Source: Paludibacteraceae bacterium (lineage in GTDB: Bacteria; Bacteroidota; Bacteroidia; Bacteroidales; Paludibacteraceae). From it: DNA of 64,000 bases. The notes under the pieces were generated by a model. The model saw nothing but the letters and a program-made list of their open reading frames with translations. It searched no databases and was not told the DNA's origin. Position 1 is the stretch's first letter, and the number at the start of each line of letters is the position of its first letter. The position numbers were made by a program, and so were the translations under genes. The stretch covers positions 18,774-82,773 of the forward strand of contig JAFSTB010000004.1 in the NCBI GenBank assembly GCA_017450685.1, given 5' to 3'. Shown here piece by piece: positions 8,753-19,503 of this stretch.

Positions 8753-10357
8753 CTAACTTTTTATTTCGGTCAATGCTTTTCTAACGCGGTTCAGTGTCTC
8801 CTCTTTGCCGAGGATATCGGTTATCGCCCATATATGTGGTCCTCTGGCAGCCCCCACGAGGCATATACGGAAGGCGTTCATCACGTTACCGACACCATAG
8901 TCGTGGCTGTTGATCCACGGCATCACCACCTCGTCTAAGTACCAGCCTTGTGTGCCATCCTCTTTCGTCTCTCCGCGTTCAGTCCAACGCTCGCAAGGCA
9001 CTGACTGCAAGAGCTCTATCAGTTCGGAAAGGTGCTTGGGACTATCCTCTTTCCAGCGTTTCTTGAGCGACTTCTCGTCGTAGGTTGCCGGTGCCTCGAA
9101 GAAGAACGATGCCTGTTCCCACAGTTCCTGCGGGAAGTTGATGCGGTCTTTGACCAGACCTACCACTTGTGCCACTTTGTCTATATCTTCTGAGGCGTGG
9201 TTATGAGCGGCGAGGGTGGGCATAAACAGCGTTGCCAACTGTTGGTTGGAGAGGCGTTGCAGGTATTGGTGGTTGAACCATTTGCCTTTCTCGTAGTCGA
9301 AGCGTGCGCCGGCTTTGCTCACGCGGTCGAGCGAGAACTGCTCTATCAGTTCCGCAATTGAATATATCTCTTGGTCGCCTGTGTTGTGCCACCCGAGCAG
9401 TGCGAGGAAGTTGATGACGGCTTCGGGCAGGTATCCTGACTCGCGGTAGCCGCTGCTTACCGTTCCGTCTTTCTCGTTGTGGAACTCGAGCGGGAAGACC
9501 GGGAATCCTAATCTGTCGCCGTCGCGTTTGCTCAGTTTGCCGTTGCCGTCGGGTTTGAGCAGCAGAGGCAGGTGCGCAAAAGCAGGCTGTGTGTCTTGCC
9601 AACCGAAAGCACGATAGAGCAACACGTGAAGAGGAGCGGAAGGTAACCATTCCTCACCGCGTATGACGTGAGTGATAGCCATCAGATGGTCGTCCACTAT
9701 ATTGGCAAGGTGGTAGGTGGGCAGGTCGTCAGCCGACTTATATAACACTTTGTCGTCCAGTATGTTGCTGTTGATGATCACTTCTCCTCTGATAAGGTCG
9801 TGAACGTGTATATCCTCGTTGGGTCCCACTTTGAAGCGCACTACATACTGTTCGCCTCTTTCGAGCCGTGCTTGCACTTCTTCGGCGGGTAGTGTGAGCG
9901 AGTTCTGCATTGTGGTGCGTGTGCGGGCATCGTACTGAAAATTAGGCGTTTGTTGCCGTGCTTGTTCCAATTCTTGCGGTGTGTCGAAGGCATAGTATGC
10001 GTTGCCTGAGTCTAAGAGTTGCTTAATGTAGCGGTGGTAGATCTCACGTCTTTCCGACTGTCTGTACGGACCGTTTTCGCCATATTGCCCACACAATTCT
10101 TTGGTGAGGCGACCGCTGGTTTTGTTCCAAGCGCCTATACCTTCATCTATCTCTATTCCAAGCCATTGCAGGCTCTCAATGATATATTCTTCGGCGCCGG
10201 GTACGAAACGGTTGGAGTCGGTATCTTCTATGCGGAGCAACATTTTGCCGCCGTGTTGTCGCGCGAAAAGGTAGTTGTACAAGGCTGTACGCACACCGCC
10301 TATATGCAGTGCGCCGGTGGGGGATGGTGCAAAACGCACACGAACAGTTTGTGACAT
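8753..10357 (-). CDS. gltX: Glutamyl-tRNA synthetase
   Basis: A 534-residue class I synthetase charging tRNA-Glu. It has the HIGH-type signature [12 protein letters not shown] near the N-terminus, [13 protein letters not shown], and the KMSKS-type loop [11 protein letters not shown]. The C-terminal anticodon-binding domain is present. The start was taken at the ATG at 10355-10357 because [15 protein letters not shown] is the canonical N-terminus; an in-frame extension to 10630 runs through the promoter and lacks similarity. Confidence 0.95.
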   Translation of the reverse strand: MSQTVRVRFAPSPTGALHIGGVRTALYNYLFARQHGGKMLLRIEDTDSNRFVPGAEEYIIESLQWLGIEIDEGIGAWNKTSGRLTKELCGQYGENGPYRQSERREIYHRYIKQLLDSGNAYYAFDTPQELEQARQQTPNFQYDARTRTTMQNSLTLPAEEVQARLERGEQYVVRFKVGPNEDIHVHDLIRGEVIINSNILDDKVLYKSADDLPTYHLANIVDDHLMAITHVIRGEEWLPSAPLHVLLYRAFGWQDTQPAFAHLPLLLKPDGNGKLSKRDGDRLGFPVFPLEFHNEKDGTVSSGYRESGYLPEAVINFLALLGWHNTGDQEIYSIAELIEQFSLDRVSKAGARFDYEKGKWFNHQYLQRLSNQQLATLFMPTLAAHNHASEDIDKVAQVVGLVKDRINFPQELWEQASFFFEAPATYDEKSLKKRWKEDSPKHLSELIELLQSVPCERWTERGETKEDGTQGWYLDEVVMPWINSHDYGVGNVMNAFRICLVGAARGPHIWAITDILGKEETLNRVRKALTEIKS

Positions 10358-10385
10358 AGAAATAATGTGATATGATATAACGGCG

Positions 10386-10417
10386 CAAAGGTACAACTCT
10401 TTTTCCGATTGTGCAAA
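10386..10417 (-). promoter_or_regulatory. Bacteroidota-type promoter of gltX-rlmL
   Basis: On the minus strand, -33 TTTG (10414-10417) within TTTGCACAATC and -7 TACCTTTG (10386-10393), 20 nt apart, with the start codon 28 nt downstream. Upstream, GTGCGCAATTGCACAA adds another TTGCACAA-like half-site. Confidence 0.8.
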
Positions 10418-10562
10418 TGAGTGCGCAATTGCACAAAAATGGAGAGTAAGGACATTATTTGCAATTTTTAAGCAGGATATAAAAATTTGACAGGTTTTTA
10501 TAGCCGAAAAATATTCTATTTTTAAGATTCGGTTCTCAAAGTTTGGGAAAATGAAGTGAATA

Positions 10563-10594
10563 TTTGTGGCATTGTGTAAGTTGCAGTAATTTTG
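10563..10594 (+). promoter_or_regulatory. Bacteroidota-type promoter before the DUF1016 remnant and giant surface protein
   Basis: -33 TTTG (10563-10566) and -7 TAATTTTG (10587-10594), 20 nt apart. The next intact reading frame downstream is the giant surface protein, so the remnant may now serve as its leader. Confidence 0.6.
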
Positions 10595-10653
10595 CACACT
10601 CGCTAATACGCGCGAAAACACTTTCCGCAAGAGATATTAGGATACATAAAGAG

Positions 10654-10803
10654 ATGCGTGCAGAAATAGAGACATATAACGCCAATGAGTTTGCTCAGGT
10701 GATGCAAATAATAGAATTGCATCGCTCGCAAGCGATTCAAGCGGTTAACCATGCGTCTTTGATGACGGCTTGGGAAGTGGGCGCATATGTATTAGGTTAC
10801 TAA
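10654..10803 (+). pseudogene. Truncated DUF1016 (YhcG-type) N-terminal fragment
   Basis: A 49-codon open frame starting at ATG 10654 and ending at TAA 10801-10803. The peptide contains IIELHRSQAIQAVNHASL followed by TAWEVGAYV, which is the conserved start of DUF1016/YhcG proteins (R..A...VN......WE.G..I), whose C-terminal half is a PD-(D/E)XK nuclease-like domain. Intact members are ~330-370 residues, so only the first seventh is left. After GAYV the sequence diverges and stops. No other DUF1016 sequence is nearby. Likely a breakpoint remnant from insertion or deletion. Confidence 0.65.
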
Positions 10804-10841
10804 TATCCCGAGAGGATGAAAAGAACATAAAAATAAAAGAT

Positions 10842-13800
10842 ATGGAAAAGATTATCTTAGAACGTATATTAAATTGGCTTCACGGTGCAAGCGAAGAGCG
10901 AGAGATAAGCGGGAGAAGAGCGAGAGAAGACCGAGCAATGAACTCTGTCTATCGTCCTGTATCCGTCTCGTATCTGTCTCGTATTTGCTCCGTAATGGCT
11001 CCGATACTTTTTGTGGTGTTTGGGCTTTTTGGCGTGAATGTGGAAGCGTGGGGAAAGTATAAAGCGAATGTTACTGTAACGTCATCACCGTCTACTGGTG
11101 GGTATGTGTATGTGGGTACGAGTAGCAGTTGTTCTGCGTCTAATTGTGGCACTAAAACATCCGATAATGCATCTGCCGAAGGAGGTGGTACATTTTCTGC
11201 AAGTGGTAATATTACTTTTTATTTTTGCAATAATCCTAAATCGGGGTATGTGTTTAAAGGATGGTCAACATCAGAAACTGCCAATTCGGGAGAGGGAGCA
11301 AATAAAAATCCTTATTCCAAAAGTTTAGAGGCAACTGCAAAAATAGGAGGAGGTAAAAATCACCAATATTATGCTATTTTTGCTCGGATGGTAGCCAATA
11401 CACCGGCAGCAGGAAGTACGACCTCGTTTGATGATACCAATGTGGGAGAAGAGTCTGGTTGGAAACAAATTAAGATTGATCATGCTCATGCAGGAACGGT
11501 AACTATTTCGCAAAGCGGTAATGATGGAGATTTCTTCGTAGGTGCAACAACCGGAGCAACAACTGAGTTAAGTTCGTTTGAGTCCACTACGGAAACCACA
11601 CGAACTCTTTATGTAAAGTTTGTGCCTCAGAATAACGGTCTTCGTACTTGTACGTTGACAGTTAGCAGTAATAACGGTCTTTCTTCTCTCACGTATTATC
11701 TTTCCGGTACGGGTTATAACGAGCCTTCGATTACTTGGGTAGATGGAAATGGTAGTGAACTGGTGAGCGGAGAGACGACGTTGAGTGCAGGTGATGTGCT
11801 ACGTGCCACTTGCTCCACAGGTCAGACTCTTACTTACACAGCCTTCAATTCCACTTATTTCACTTCCGGCACAGACGGTAGCGGCAACCCTATTCTCACC
11901 GTAAGAGAGGATATATCCGGCACAATCAATAGCCTCACTGTCACTGCTCATCTGGATAAGAACACCAATAGTTATTATGCCGAGTATAGCGAGGAGTTCA
12001 CTCTTAGTGTCACTAACCTCACCCCGCAGACTATTGAGTGGACGGATGATATATCTGACTTGAGCAATGAGGATATGCCTTATGCTATCACTCTCACGGC
12101 AATAGCCAAAAACAGCAAGACAGGTGCCGCTACAGGTCAATCAGTCACCTATTCGATGTCTGCCAATGCCTATCTTAGTCTATCGGGTAATGTGCTGACT
12201 GTACGCGCATTAGGCGGACCGGTAGCCATCACTGCCACCGTTGCCGGCAACGAGAACTATGCTCCGGTAAGCGTGGTTAAGTACGCTACGGTTATTAATA
12301 TGACCGACCCATGCGGCACGGCAGATAATCATAGCGGAGGGTCATTCAATACCACCGATGGACTGACTATCTATCCTACAACACCCGATAAACTGACTTT
12401 CAGTGTAAAGAAAAGTAATTTCTGGTTATCAAGAGATTTGGTGGTGAAAGAGTATAACTCTGCTAACACATTGTTGCATAGCGAAACCTATACAGATATA
12501 GGAACGAGCAATACAACGAAGACATTGACTTGTCAGCCTACAACAGTGAAGATTGTGTTTGGCACTGAATCAAAGGCTACGTACAGTTACGACGTAAGTA
12601 ACGTGTCCACAACACGTGTGACAACCTCTTCTGTCTCAGTCACATCCCTTGATTATGCTACCGACCCCGGACAATCGTTGAACAAGACTTTCACTACCAC
12701 TTACTCCAATATACCTGTCTTCCTATCGTTTAAGTCCGACGAGGATGCCGAACATACCGGTACGAGTCTGTGGCATATGAACACCGATAAGTTCGGCGGC
12801 TGTGGAAAGCGTGGAACGCAAACAATAACCGTCACCTTCCACTCGAATAGCAAGGGCGATTACACTGACAAACTCTATGTTCGCAATAATGTGGGTGACC
12901 TGTTGCATACCATCAATCTCACGGCCTCTGTTACAGCCCAAGAGCAGTTCCTCGACACATGGAACATATCCGACACATATAACACTACCGACGAAGTGAC
13001 ACTATCGGCTGCCACCACAATAGGTAATACCGATTTCACTTTCTCTCCCACAACATCCTCTCCTTCTGGTATAGTCAGTATCACCGATGCCGGTGTGATG
13101 AGTTTCACCGGAAGCGGTACAGCCACCATCCGAGCCTATCAGCCCGGAGATGATATATCCGATGAGTTTGCTACAACACATAATATAACCATCAATAAGG
13201 TTACACCCACTATCGCCACTCAACCAACCGTGGCTCAGATACACTATCTTGACTATCTGAATAACAGTCAGTTGTCTGAGGGTCTTGCCACTGTTACGTT
13301 GCGTGGAGTGGCAAACACTCCTGTTGCCGGCACTTTCACTTGGACAAATGCAGGTGTGCAAGTAACCGACGAAGCAGGCGTTCATAACTACTCCGTTACT
13401 TTCACCCCTACCGACGAAGGTATGTATAACCCCGTCACCTTCTCTATTCCTGTCACCATTGAGCGTGCCACCACCCCTGTGATAGAGATAAACAATGCAT
13501 CCGTTGGTGTGTCACGCGTGGAAGCCGGTAACTACAAGACTGTTAGTCTTACCGACCTGATTACGGCTTTACCTGCTGCCAACCCGATGGCTACATCGGA
13601 TATTGAATACACCGTTAAGTCGGTAAGCGTAGTGGATGATGCTTTCAGTGGTTCGGCAGCCACCACCTCAACAGGCATAATAAGCAACACAGCCAAAACG
13701 TTCTATGCCACCGAAGTGGGCATTTATACCATCACTGCCTCCGCGCCGCAAACCAACTACTACGATGCGCGTGACATCGATTTTACTATCACCGTCAATA

Positions 13801-16800
13801 AACTGCAACCCTCTGTCTATTTCTCTGCGGAGGACACCGTATATAATGTGCGTATGGTGAAGAACGCAGCCATTGCCGTTTGTGAGGGCGAGACCATAGT
13901 AACACCGCCGATGCGTTATTCGTCGTCGGCAGACGCTGTTATCAAAGAGCAACCAAACGATGAAGGTACATACAACCTCGTTGGTGTAGTGCCTGAGTCG
14001 GGTACTGCCGATATAACCGCCACCTTCACAGGTAATGCTTATTTCCTCACAGCCAATAACGTGAAGACCTATATAGCACGCGCTAAGTTCACGCCGGTGT
14101 TCTTGATTGACGGCACTATCACGCGTGAGCGTTCACTCAATGTGGGTGGTACAGCCTTGGCTTCTTTCCACTATTGCCTGCCGTACAACGACGTGACCAA
14201 ACCGATGACCTATGACATAACACCTACGGGAATTATAGAATATAACCCTGCCACGAAAGTGATTACAGCCGTTGGTCCGGGTACTGCGAAGATCACCTTT
14301 ATCCAAGGTACAGACGCTTATCGTTATGAGGGTAGCCGCGAGTTTGAGTTCACAGTCAGTCACAACGCCACATCGCTCACCCTCGCCGAACAAGTGAACA
14401 ACACTAACACTATGTATGTAGGTGACCGCTTGAAAGGCACACTCTATACTGCTAATACTGATGAGGTGCCCGTCACTTTCTCTTCCACTAACACAGCCGT
14501 GGTCAATCTTATTAACGGTGAACTGGTGGCATTGAGCGAAGGTGAGGCAACCGTGACTTTCGCTATGATACCCGAAGGGGCAATGATCAATAAGTGGATA
14601 GGATGCAGTCAACAAAAAACAATCCACGTCAGCAAACGCGCTAATACTCTGAGTGCTAACTACACTGCTATCACTAAGACCTATGGAGGTTCGGAAACAT
14701 TTACTTTCACTGCTTCCAACACCGACTATGCTAACTCTCCTATCTCGCTCGAAGCCGTAAATAACAGCGACTTGGTTGTTATCGAACGTGTGAGTGACAA
14801 CTCTTACCTTGTTGTGGCACGCCACACCGAAGGCACAGTAACACTGCGCGCAACACAAGATGCCAATAACGAATATGTTGCAGCCACATCGCAAAACATA
14901 ATCTTCACTATAGGCAAGAGCAACTATCACGTACCTGTTGACCTTAACAATACGATGTATAACGACAATTATTGTTGTGTGACAAAAGAGGGTACAACAT
15001 CTGTTGACGGTTCGGAGATAACGGTAGGTCAATCCTTTGGCGGTGGTTTTGATTGGAATGATAAATTTGTGGTCTTCCGCTTCGAAGGCATACCTGATAA
15101 ACTGACATTCAAGTATAGATGTTACTCAACAGTCCTTGGCAGTTTGGGTGATCTAACCAACGTGAGATGGTATGTACAAGAGAGTTCGGATGGCAATTTC
15201 AACGGTAATAGTTGGTCGTCTTCTCGTACTGACAAAGACTCTTACGAGAGTGTTTCCATACAGTTGCAACCTGACACAAGGTATGTTAAGTTGTGTTATG
15301 GTGGTAACTATTCCGGTCAGTTTAAGAATATTCATATTTCCGAGCGCAGCGAACTTGTTGCAGCCGAACCTGCTACCACTGTAGGTACACCATACGTCTT
15401 TGAGGCCAAACCGTTAGGTTCCGACGACAGCGAGAAGGTCTTCACTATGGATTGGTACAATATAGATGTGGTTAATGTTACATCTTCAGATAACCACTTC
15501 ACGGTTGCTCCGTCATCATTTGCCGACTATGAAGACTATGGTCAGCAACCTATTACCATTGTCTATCACCGCTCGCAAGACATAGGTGCGCATAACGCCA
15601 CGATTACAGTCACTAACGGTACACAGACGCGATATATATATGTGAAAGGTGAGACGACAAAGAAAGAGGCTACTCTGACTTGGAACGCCGATATAGCCGG
15701 TTGCGGATTCTTGTTGAACCCCGATGAGGTTACCTCCGATGATGTAGTTACCGTTTCTAATGGCGGCGATTATACCCTCACTTCATCGAACACTTCTATC
15801 ATAGATGTTGTTGGTCAGACCTTAGTTGCCAAGGCAGTAGGTACGGCTACTATCACTGCTTCCTATGCCGGTTCGGGTGACTTCTATCCCGCTCAGATAG
15901 AACAACTATTCACCGTCACCAACGATACGAAGCAGACTATCACTTGGGATCAGTCGTTGATGGGACTGCTCTTAACTGACGGTGCCACCACTTTGACGGC
16001 TACCGCCTCGTCAGGTGGCGAAATAATTTATAGTGTTGAAGAGGAAGGAACGGATATTGTCACCGTCAGCGGTAGCACTTTGACGATAGCCGGTACAGCA
16101 GGTGATACATACGTCACTGCTACACAAGCAGGTGGTGTGATAGGTGGTGTCACTTATGCTCCTATCTCTATGACCAAACATGTACACGTGGGAGACCCCA
16201 CCACACAATGTGAAGACTATGCTATCAACAACCAGTCATGCACCTTCGCTTCGTTGCAGAAGGCAAACGGTAGAGTCTTTGCTATAGACGGACCTGCCGC
16301 TAACCGTATATATTTCAGCGCATACCACGACAAAGCGTCAGGTACGTTCTGGGATAACTTCGAAGGTGTGGGGGCAAAGAACTATGGTCCGCTCATTGTA
16401 GAGGAATATCGTTACTATAATAACCTTTGGGAATGGCACGAGATTTTCAATCAAGTGGTTAACAAAGAGAATTATGGTAATTATTCAGCAGTGGTTGATC
16501 CTTCCGCCACGAAGGTACGCTTCTCCTCGAATGAAGAGGTAGCCCACCATGTGCAAAGTATCTCCTTGCGTCGCCGCAAGTTGTTGACAGCCTCTGAGAC
16601 AAGTATAGATGCACAGGCAGACTGCAACACTCTCTATTCGAAGACGTTGCAGATAACCTATTCCGGACTGGATGTCTTGACAGCCACTATCAATGGCGGG
16701 TTCTCTATCAATAAAGAGACGCTTGGTGAGGGTTGTGGTACGTATGGCACTGAAGAGATAGTGATTACTCTGACACCTACTGCCATACAAGACTATACAG

Positions 16801-19487
16801 GTACGCTTGTCATAACAGATAACAAGACAAATGAGAAACGTTTAGAGATACCTGTTACCGTTGAGGCACAACCTATATCTCAGACTATCATCAACTTCAA
16901 TGCTGAGACCTCTTATCTGACTACCGACGATGTGACCTTCAACGCTTCTGTCTTGTCAGGCAATGCCGTCTATTACACATCCTCTGACGAGAATATAGCC
17001 ACTATTAGTGCTGATGGAGTCTTGTCTATCGTCGCTGCGGGTGAGGTAACCATCACTGCCCACTGCGATGCTGTGGGTGTATATGCAGCAGCACCTGATG
17101 TTAGTCGCACTTTCACCATCGAACGTGTCACACCCTCTGTCAGCGTTGCACCTACTGCAAGCACTGTCTATGTACCTGCCAACCTCTCTGCCTCCATTAT
17201 CGACGACACGGAAGCCGTGATGATTGACGACAAAGGACAGACCGTCACAGGTTCGTTCACATGGCAAAACGGCGAGATGGAGACCTTGGCAGATGTGAAC
17301 GATTATATCGCTCTCTTCATCCCCGATAATGACAAATGGTACAACACCGCCGAAGTGGCACTGAGCGTCAATGCCATACCGCGCGAAAAAACTATCAGTT
17401 GGTCGCTTGCCGATAACCAAACGTTCTATTGCTATGAGAGTATCACCCTTGACGGTGTGACGCTGGATGCACTGACAGGCGATACCGTTAATCGTCTTAT
17501 CTCCTACACGTCAAGCAACCCCGAAGTGGCTACCGTCAATGGCGTTGGTACAATCATCGTCAACAAGACCGGAACGATAACCATCACTGCTTCTTCTTCT
17601 GCTGCAGGCTATTATAGTGACGCCGAAACGGTAACACGAACAGTCACTTTCATCAAAGCAACACCTATCGTAGAAACAGCACCGAAGGCGATACACATAT
17701 CTGTCAATCAGCCTCTTGAACGCTCCTATTTCTACAACTACAGCGTAGTACGTGAGGACGGTGAGACAGTGGCAGGTAACTTCGTATGGGATGAACCCGA
17801 ACATGTGGAGACAACGGCATCGACCTACACTTTTGCTGCCCATTTCGTGCCGAGCAACAGCAACTATTACTACTCTCTCGACCTCGATGTTCCCGTTCGT
17901 ATAGTGCTCGACTTCTGGACGTTCTGGAATAAGCCTGAGAGTCCGGACCCGCACTCATGGGATAAGGTTGAGAACTGGTCGAACGCCGCTATGCCAACCG
18001 ATGTTACGCCGGATGTCACTATCCTTGGCGACCTTGTCATCAAAGGGGACAAGACCTTAGGCTCAATGCTTATTCAGGAAGAAGGTAGTGTCACCGTCAC
18101 CAACGATGCCGTGGTCAGCGTTAAGTATGACAGTTATGAGAGTGATAATGGTAAGTATGGCGATCTTATTGTAGAGAAAGGCGGTACGCTTAACCTCGAA
18201 ACGAATGTCAATGTGCGCAACTTTATCCTTCGCTCCATTCCATCCGACACCTTTGGTATAGGTACGAGCGGACAGATCATGCATCCTGAGTTGCTTAACG
18301 TGGTGGAAGGTGATGTCTATTTCGAATTAGAGATACCCACTCAGAATGGCACGGGTCGTGTGGATGAGGACGCTTCGTTCGGATTTGCAGTGCCTTTCCC
18401 TGTCAGTCTTGCCCGTGGTGATGTGGCTCGTTATGAGGAGCAATCCGGTCAGATGGTATGGAACAGCGAGATAGAGAACCTCGGCGAGTATGCCATCGCT
18501 TATCACAACAGTTCACGCCGTGCTTCCGGTGTTAACGGTTGGCGGTTGTACGACAAACAAGTGCTGTATCCGGGTCAGTTCTATATGTTAGGTGTCGCCT
18601 CACAAGCCACTCGCTATCGCTTTAAGAAAGTGGCTGACGCACCTTTCGAGGCTGAACAGACGATGGAGGTCAACCTCTATTCCGATGGTCGCAACTCCCG
18701 CGTGGAAGACCGCAACTGGAACGCCATAGCCAATCCTAACCTGCTCTACTCACAGTCCACCGATGCTCCTGCCACTTATGCTTACCTGTTTATGAACGGG
18801 TCGTATGAGTATCAGATTGTTAACTTGTCGGAGACGCGCTTCCCTGTAGGCACACCGTTCTTCGTACAGACACCTTCACAGGGGTCGGTAACCGTAGAGC
18901 CGGTGACCACAACGCTCAGCCCGCGACGCGATATAAAGGTAAGACGCAACTCACCTGTGTCCTTCACCTTCGCTTCCGCGCTCACACCAAGACGCTTCGA
19001 CCGTATGTATCTCTCTGCCGCTTCAGATGCTGAAGATGAGTATCAGATAGGGTTTGACGTGGTGAAGATGCAGTCGAAGACAACAGCCGCCAAGTGTTGG
19101 GTGGATGCCTACGGCAAACAGTTGGGTGCCAACTATGCTCCTATACAAGACGGTGAAGCCATCTTCCCCATCTCACTCTATGCACCACAAGACGGAACAT
19201 ACATCTTGGCAACAGAGCGTCCGTACAAAAGCGAAGACCTGCTGCTCCTGAAAGACGGTGTCGTGGTATGGAACTTCGCCGTCGGCGCATATCAAGTTGA
19301 CCTCAACAAAGGTACGGACAAGAGTTATATCATCGTGATGCGCCACCAAGTGATATCTATTCTGAGCGATGAACAATCAACGCAACAAGCAGAACAAAAG
19401 ACCCATAAGTTCATACGCAACGGTATGCTCTATATCTTGCGCGACGGCGTATTATACGACGCAACAGGTAAGAGAATAGAAAATTAA
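10842..19487 (+). CDS. Giant Ig-like repeat surface protein (~2,881 aa)
   Basis: A very large exported protein. From the ATG at 10842, residues 52-67 form a hydrophobic signal segment ending VEAWG; an internal ATG at 10938 would give a more usual ~38-residue signal peptide, so the start is uncertain. An InlB-type repeat (GYVFKGWS ... YYAIFA, about residues 160-195) is followed by a choice-of-anchor-D-like domain ending YYLSGTGYNEP, then many Big2/MBG-like beta domains that repeat phrases such as TITASAAG, NTDFTFSP and VTFTPTDEG. A C-terminal region from about residue 2370 contains a WDKVENWSNAAMPT segment. The last ~26 residues carry NGMLYILRDG and YDATGKR, a possible type IX-like sorting signal. 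Probably an adhesin or surface-layer-like protein; ligand unknown. Confidence 0.8.
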   Translation: MEKIILERILNWLHGASEEREISGRRAREDRAMNSVYRPVSVSYLSRICSVMAPILFVVFGLFGVNVEAWGKYKANVTVTSSPSTGGYVYVGTSSSCSASNCGTKTSDNASAEGGGTFSASGNITFYFCNNPKSGYVFKGWSTSETANSGEGANKNPYSKSLEATAKIGGGKNHQYYAIFARMVANTPAAGSTTSFDDTNVGEESGWKQIKIDHAHAGTVTISQSGNDGDFFVGATTGATTELSSFESTTETTRTLYVKFVPQNNGLRTCTLTVSSNNGLSSLTYYLSGTGYNEPSITWVDGNGSELVSGETTLSAGDVLRATCSTGQTLTYTAFNSTYFTSGTDGSGNPILTVREDISGTINSLTVTAHLDKNTNSYYAEYSEEFTLSVTNLTPQTIEWTDDISDLSNEDMPYAITLTAIAKNSKTGAATGQSVTYSMSANAYLSLSGNVLTVRALGGPVAITATVAGNENYAPVSVVKYATVINMTDPCGTADNHSGGSFNTTDGLTIYPTTPDKLTFSVKKSNFWLSRDLVVKEYNSANTLLHSETYTDIGTSNTTKTLTCQPTTVKIVFGTESKATYSYDVSNVSTTRVTTSSVSVTSLDYATDPGQSLNKTFTTTYSNIPVFLSFKSDEDAEHTGTSLWHMNTDKFGGCGKRGTQTITVTFHSNSKGDYTDKLYVRNNVGDLLHTINLTASVTAQEQFLDTWNISDTYNTTDEVTLSAATTIGNTDFTFSPTTSSPSGIVSITDAGVMSFTGSGTATIRAYQPGDDISDEFATTHNITINKVTPTIATQPTVAQIHYLDYLNNSQLSEGLATVTLRGVANTPVAGTFTWTNAGVQVTDEAGVHNYSVTFTPTDEGMYNPVTFSIPVTIERATTPVIEINNASVGVSRVEAGNYKTVSLTDLITALPAANPMATSDIEYTVKSVSVVDDAFSGSAATTSTGIISNTAKTFYATEVGIYTITASAPQTNYYDARDIDFTITVNKLQPSVYFSAEDTVYNVRMVKNAAIAVCEGETIVTPPMRYSSSADAVIKEQPNDEGTYNLVGVVPESGTADITATFTGNAYFLTANNVKTYIARAKFTPVFLIDGTITRERSLNVGGTALASFHYCLPYNDVTKPMTYDITPTGIIEYNPATKVITAVGPGTAKITFIQGTDAYRYEGSREFEFTVSHNATSLTLAEQVNNTNTMYVGDRLKGTLYTANTDEVPVTFSSTNTAVVNLINGELVALSEGEATVTFAMIPEGAMINKWIGCSQQKTIHVSKRANTLSANYTAITKTYGGSETFTFTASNTDYANSPISLEAVNNSDLVVIERVSDNSYLVVARHTEGTVTLRATQDANNEYVAATSQNIIFTIGKSNYHVPVDLNNTMYNDNYCCVTKEGTTSVDGSEITVGQSFGGGFDWNDKFVVFRFEGIPDKLTFKYRCYSTVLGSLGDLTNVRWYVQESSDGNFNGNSWSSSRTDKDSYESVSIQLQPDTRYVKLCYGGNYSGQFKNIHISERSELVAAEPATTVGTPYVFEAKPLGSDDSEKVFTMDWYNIDVVNVTSSDNHFTVAPSSFADYEDYGQQPITIVYHRSQDIGAHNATITVTNGTQTRYIYVKGETTKKEATLTWNADIAGCGFLLNPDEVTSDDVVTVSNGGDYTLTSSNTSIIDVVGQTLVAKAVGTATITASYAGSGDFYPAQIEQLFTVTNDTKQTITWDQSLMGLLLTDGATTLTATASSGGEIIYSVEEEGTDIVTVSGSTLTIAGTAGDTYVTATQAGGVIGGVTYAPISMTKHVHVGDPTTQCEDYAINNQSCTFASLQKANGRVFAIDGPAANRIYFSAYHDKASGTFWDNFEGVGAKNYGPLIVEEYRYYNNLWEWHEIFNQVVNKENYGNYSAVVDPSATKVRFSSNEEVAHHVQSISLRRRKLLTASETSIDAQADCNTLYSKTLQITYSGLDVLTATINGGFSINKETLGEGCGTYGTEEIVITLTPTAIQDYTGTLVITDNKTNEKRLEIPVTVEAQPISQTIINFNAETSYLTTDDVTFNASVLSGNAVYYTSSDENIATISADGVLSIVAAGEVTITAHCDAVGVYAAAPDVSRTFTIERVTPSVSVAPTASTVYVPANLSASIIDDTEAVMIDDKGQTVTGSFTWQNGEMETLADVNDYIALFIPDNDKWYNTAEVALSVNAIPREKTISWSLADNQTFYCYESITLDGVTLDALTGDTVNRLISYTSSNPEVATVNGVGTIIVNKTGTITITASSSAAGYYSDAETVTRTVTFIKATPIVETAPKAIHISVNQPLERSYFYNYSVVREDGETVAGNFVWDEPEHVETTASTYTFAAHFVPSNSNYYYSLDLDVPVRIVLDFWTFWNKPESPDPHSWDKVENWSNAAMPTDVTPDVTILGDLVIKGDKTLGSMLIQEEGSVTVTNDAVVSVKYDSYESDNGKYGDLIVEKGGTLNLETNVNVRNFILRSIPSDTFGIGTSGQIMHPELLNVVEGDVYFELEIPTQNGTGRVDEDASFGFAVPFPVSLARGDVARYEEQSGQMVWNSEIENLGEYAIAYHNSSRRASGVNGWRLYDKQVLYPGQFYMLGVASQATRYRFKKVADAPFEAEQTMEVNLYSDGRNSRVEDRNWNAIANPNLLYSQSTDAPATYAYLFMNGSYEYQIVNLSETRFPVGTPFFVQTPSQGSVTVEPVTTTLSPRRDIKVRRNSPVSFTFASALTPRRFDRMYLSAASDAEDEYQIGFDVVKMQSKTTAAKCWVDAYGKQLGANYAPIQDGEAIFPISLYAPQDGTYILATERPYKSEDLLLLKDGVVVWNFAVGAYQVDLNKGTDKSYIIVMRHQVISILSDEQSTQQAEQKTHKFIRNGMLYILRDGVLYDATGKRIEN

Positions 19488-19503
19488 GAAAAAAGAATAA
19501 GCA

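Larger units (their letters stand above)
10358..10841. other. A+T-rich intergenic region with divergent promoters
   Basis: The only stretch above ~300 nt without an intact gene. It holds the gltX promoter (minus), an A+T-rich stretch at 10440-10560 with nothing recognisable, a plus-strand promoter (10563-10594) and the DUF1016 remnant (10654-10803). Confidence 0.7.

Noticed and set aside
10358-10630. 91-residue N-terminal extension of GltX
   Set aside because: Runs through the gltX promoter and lacks similarity; [15 protein letters not shown] is the canonical start.
10770-10841. Earlier ATG (10770) for the giant protein
   Set aside because: It overlaps the DUF1016 remnant and lacks a leader; ATG 10842 with an A-rich leader, or ATG 10938 directly before the signal segment, are better.
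14133-15032. 299-codon antisense frame within the giant surface gene
   Set aside because: Composition mirrors the sense Thr/Ser codons; no recognisable domain.
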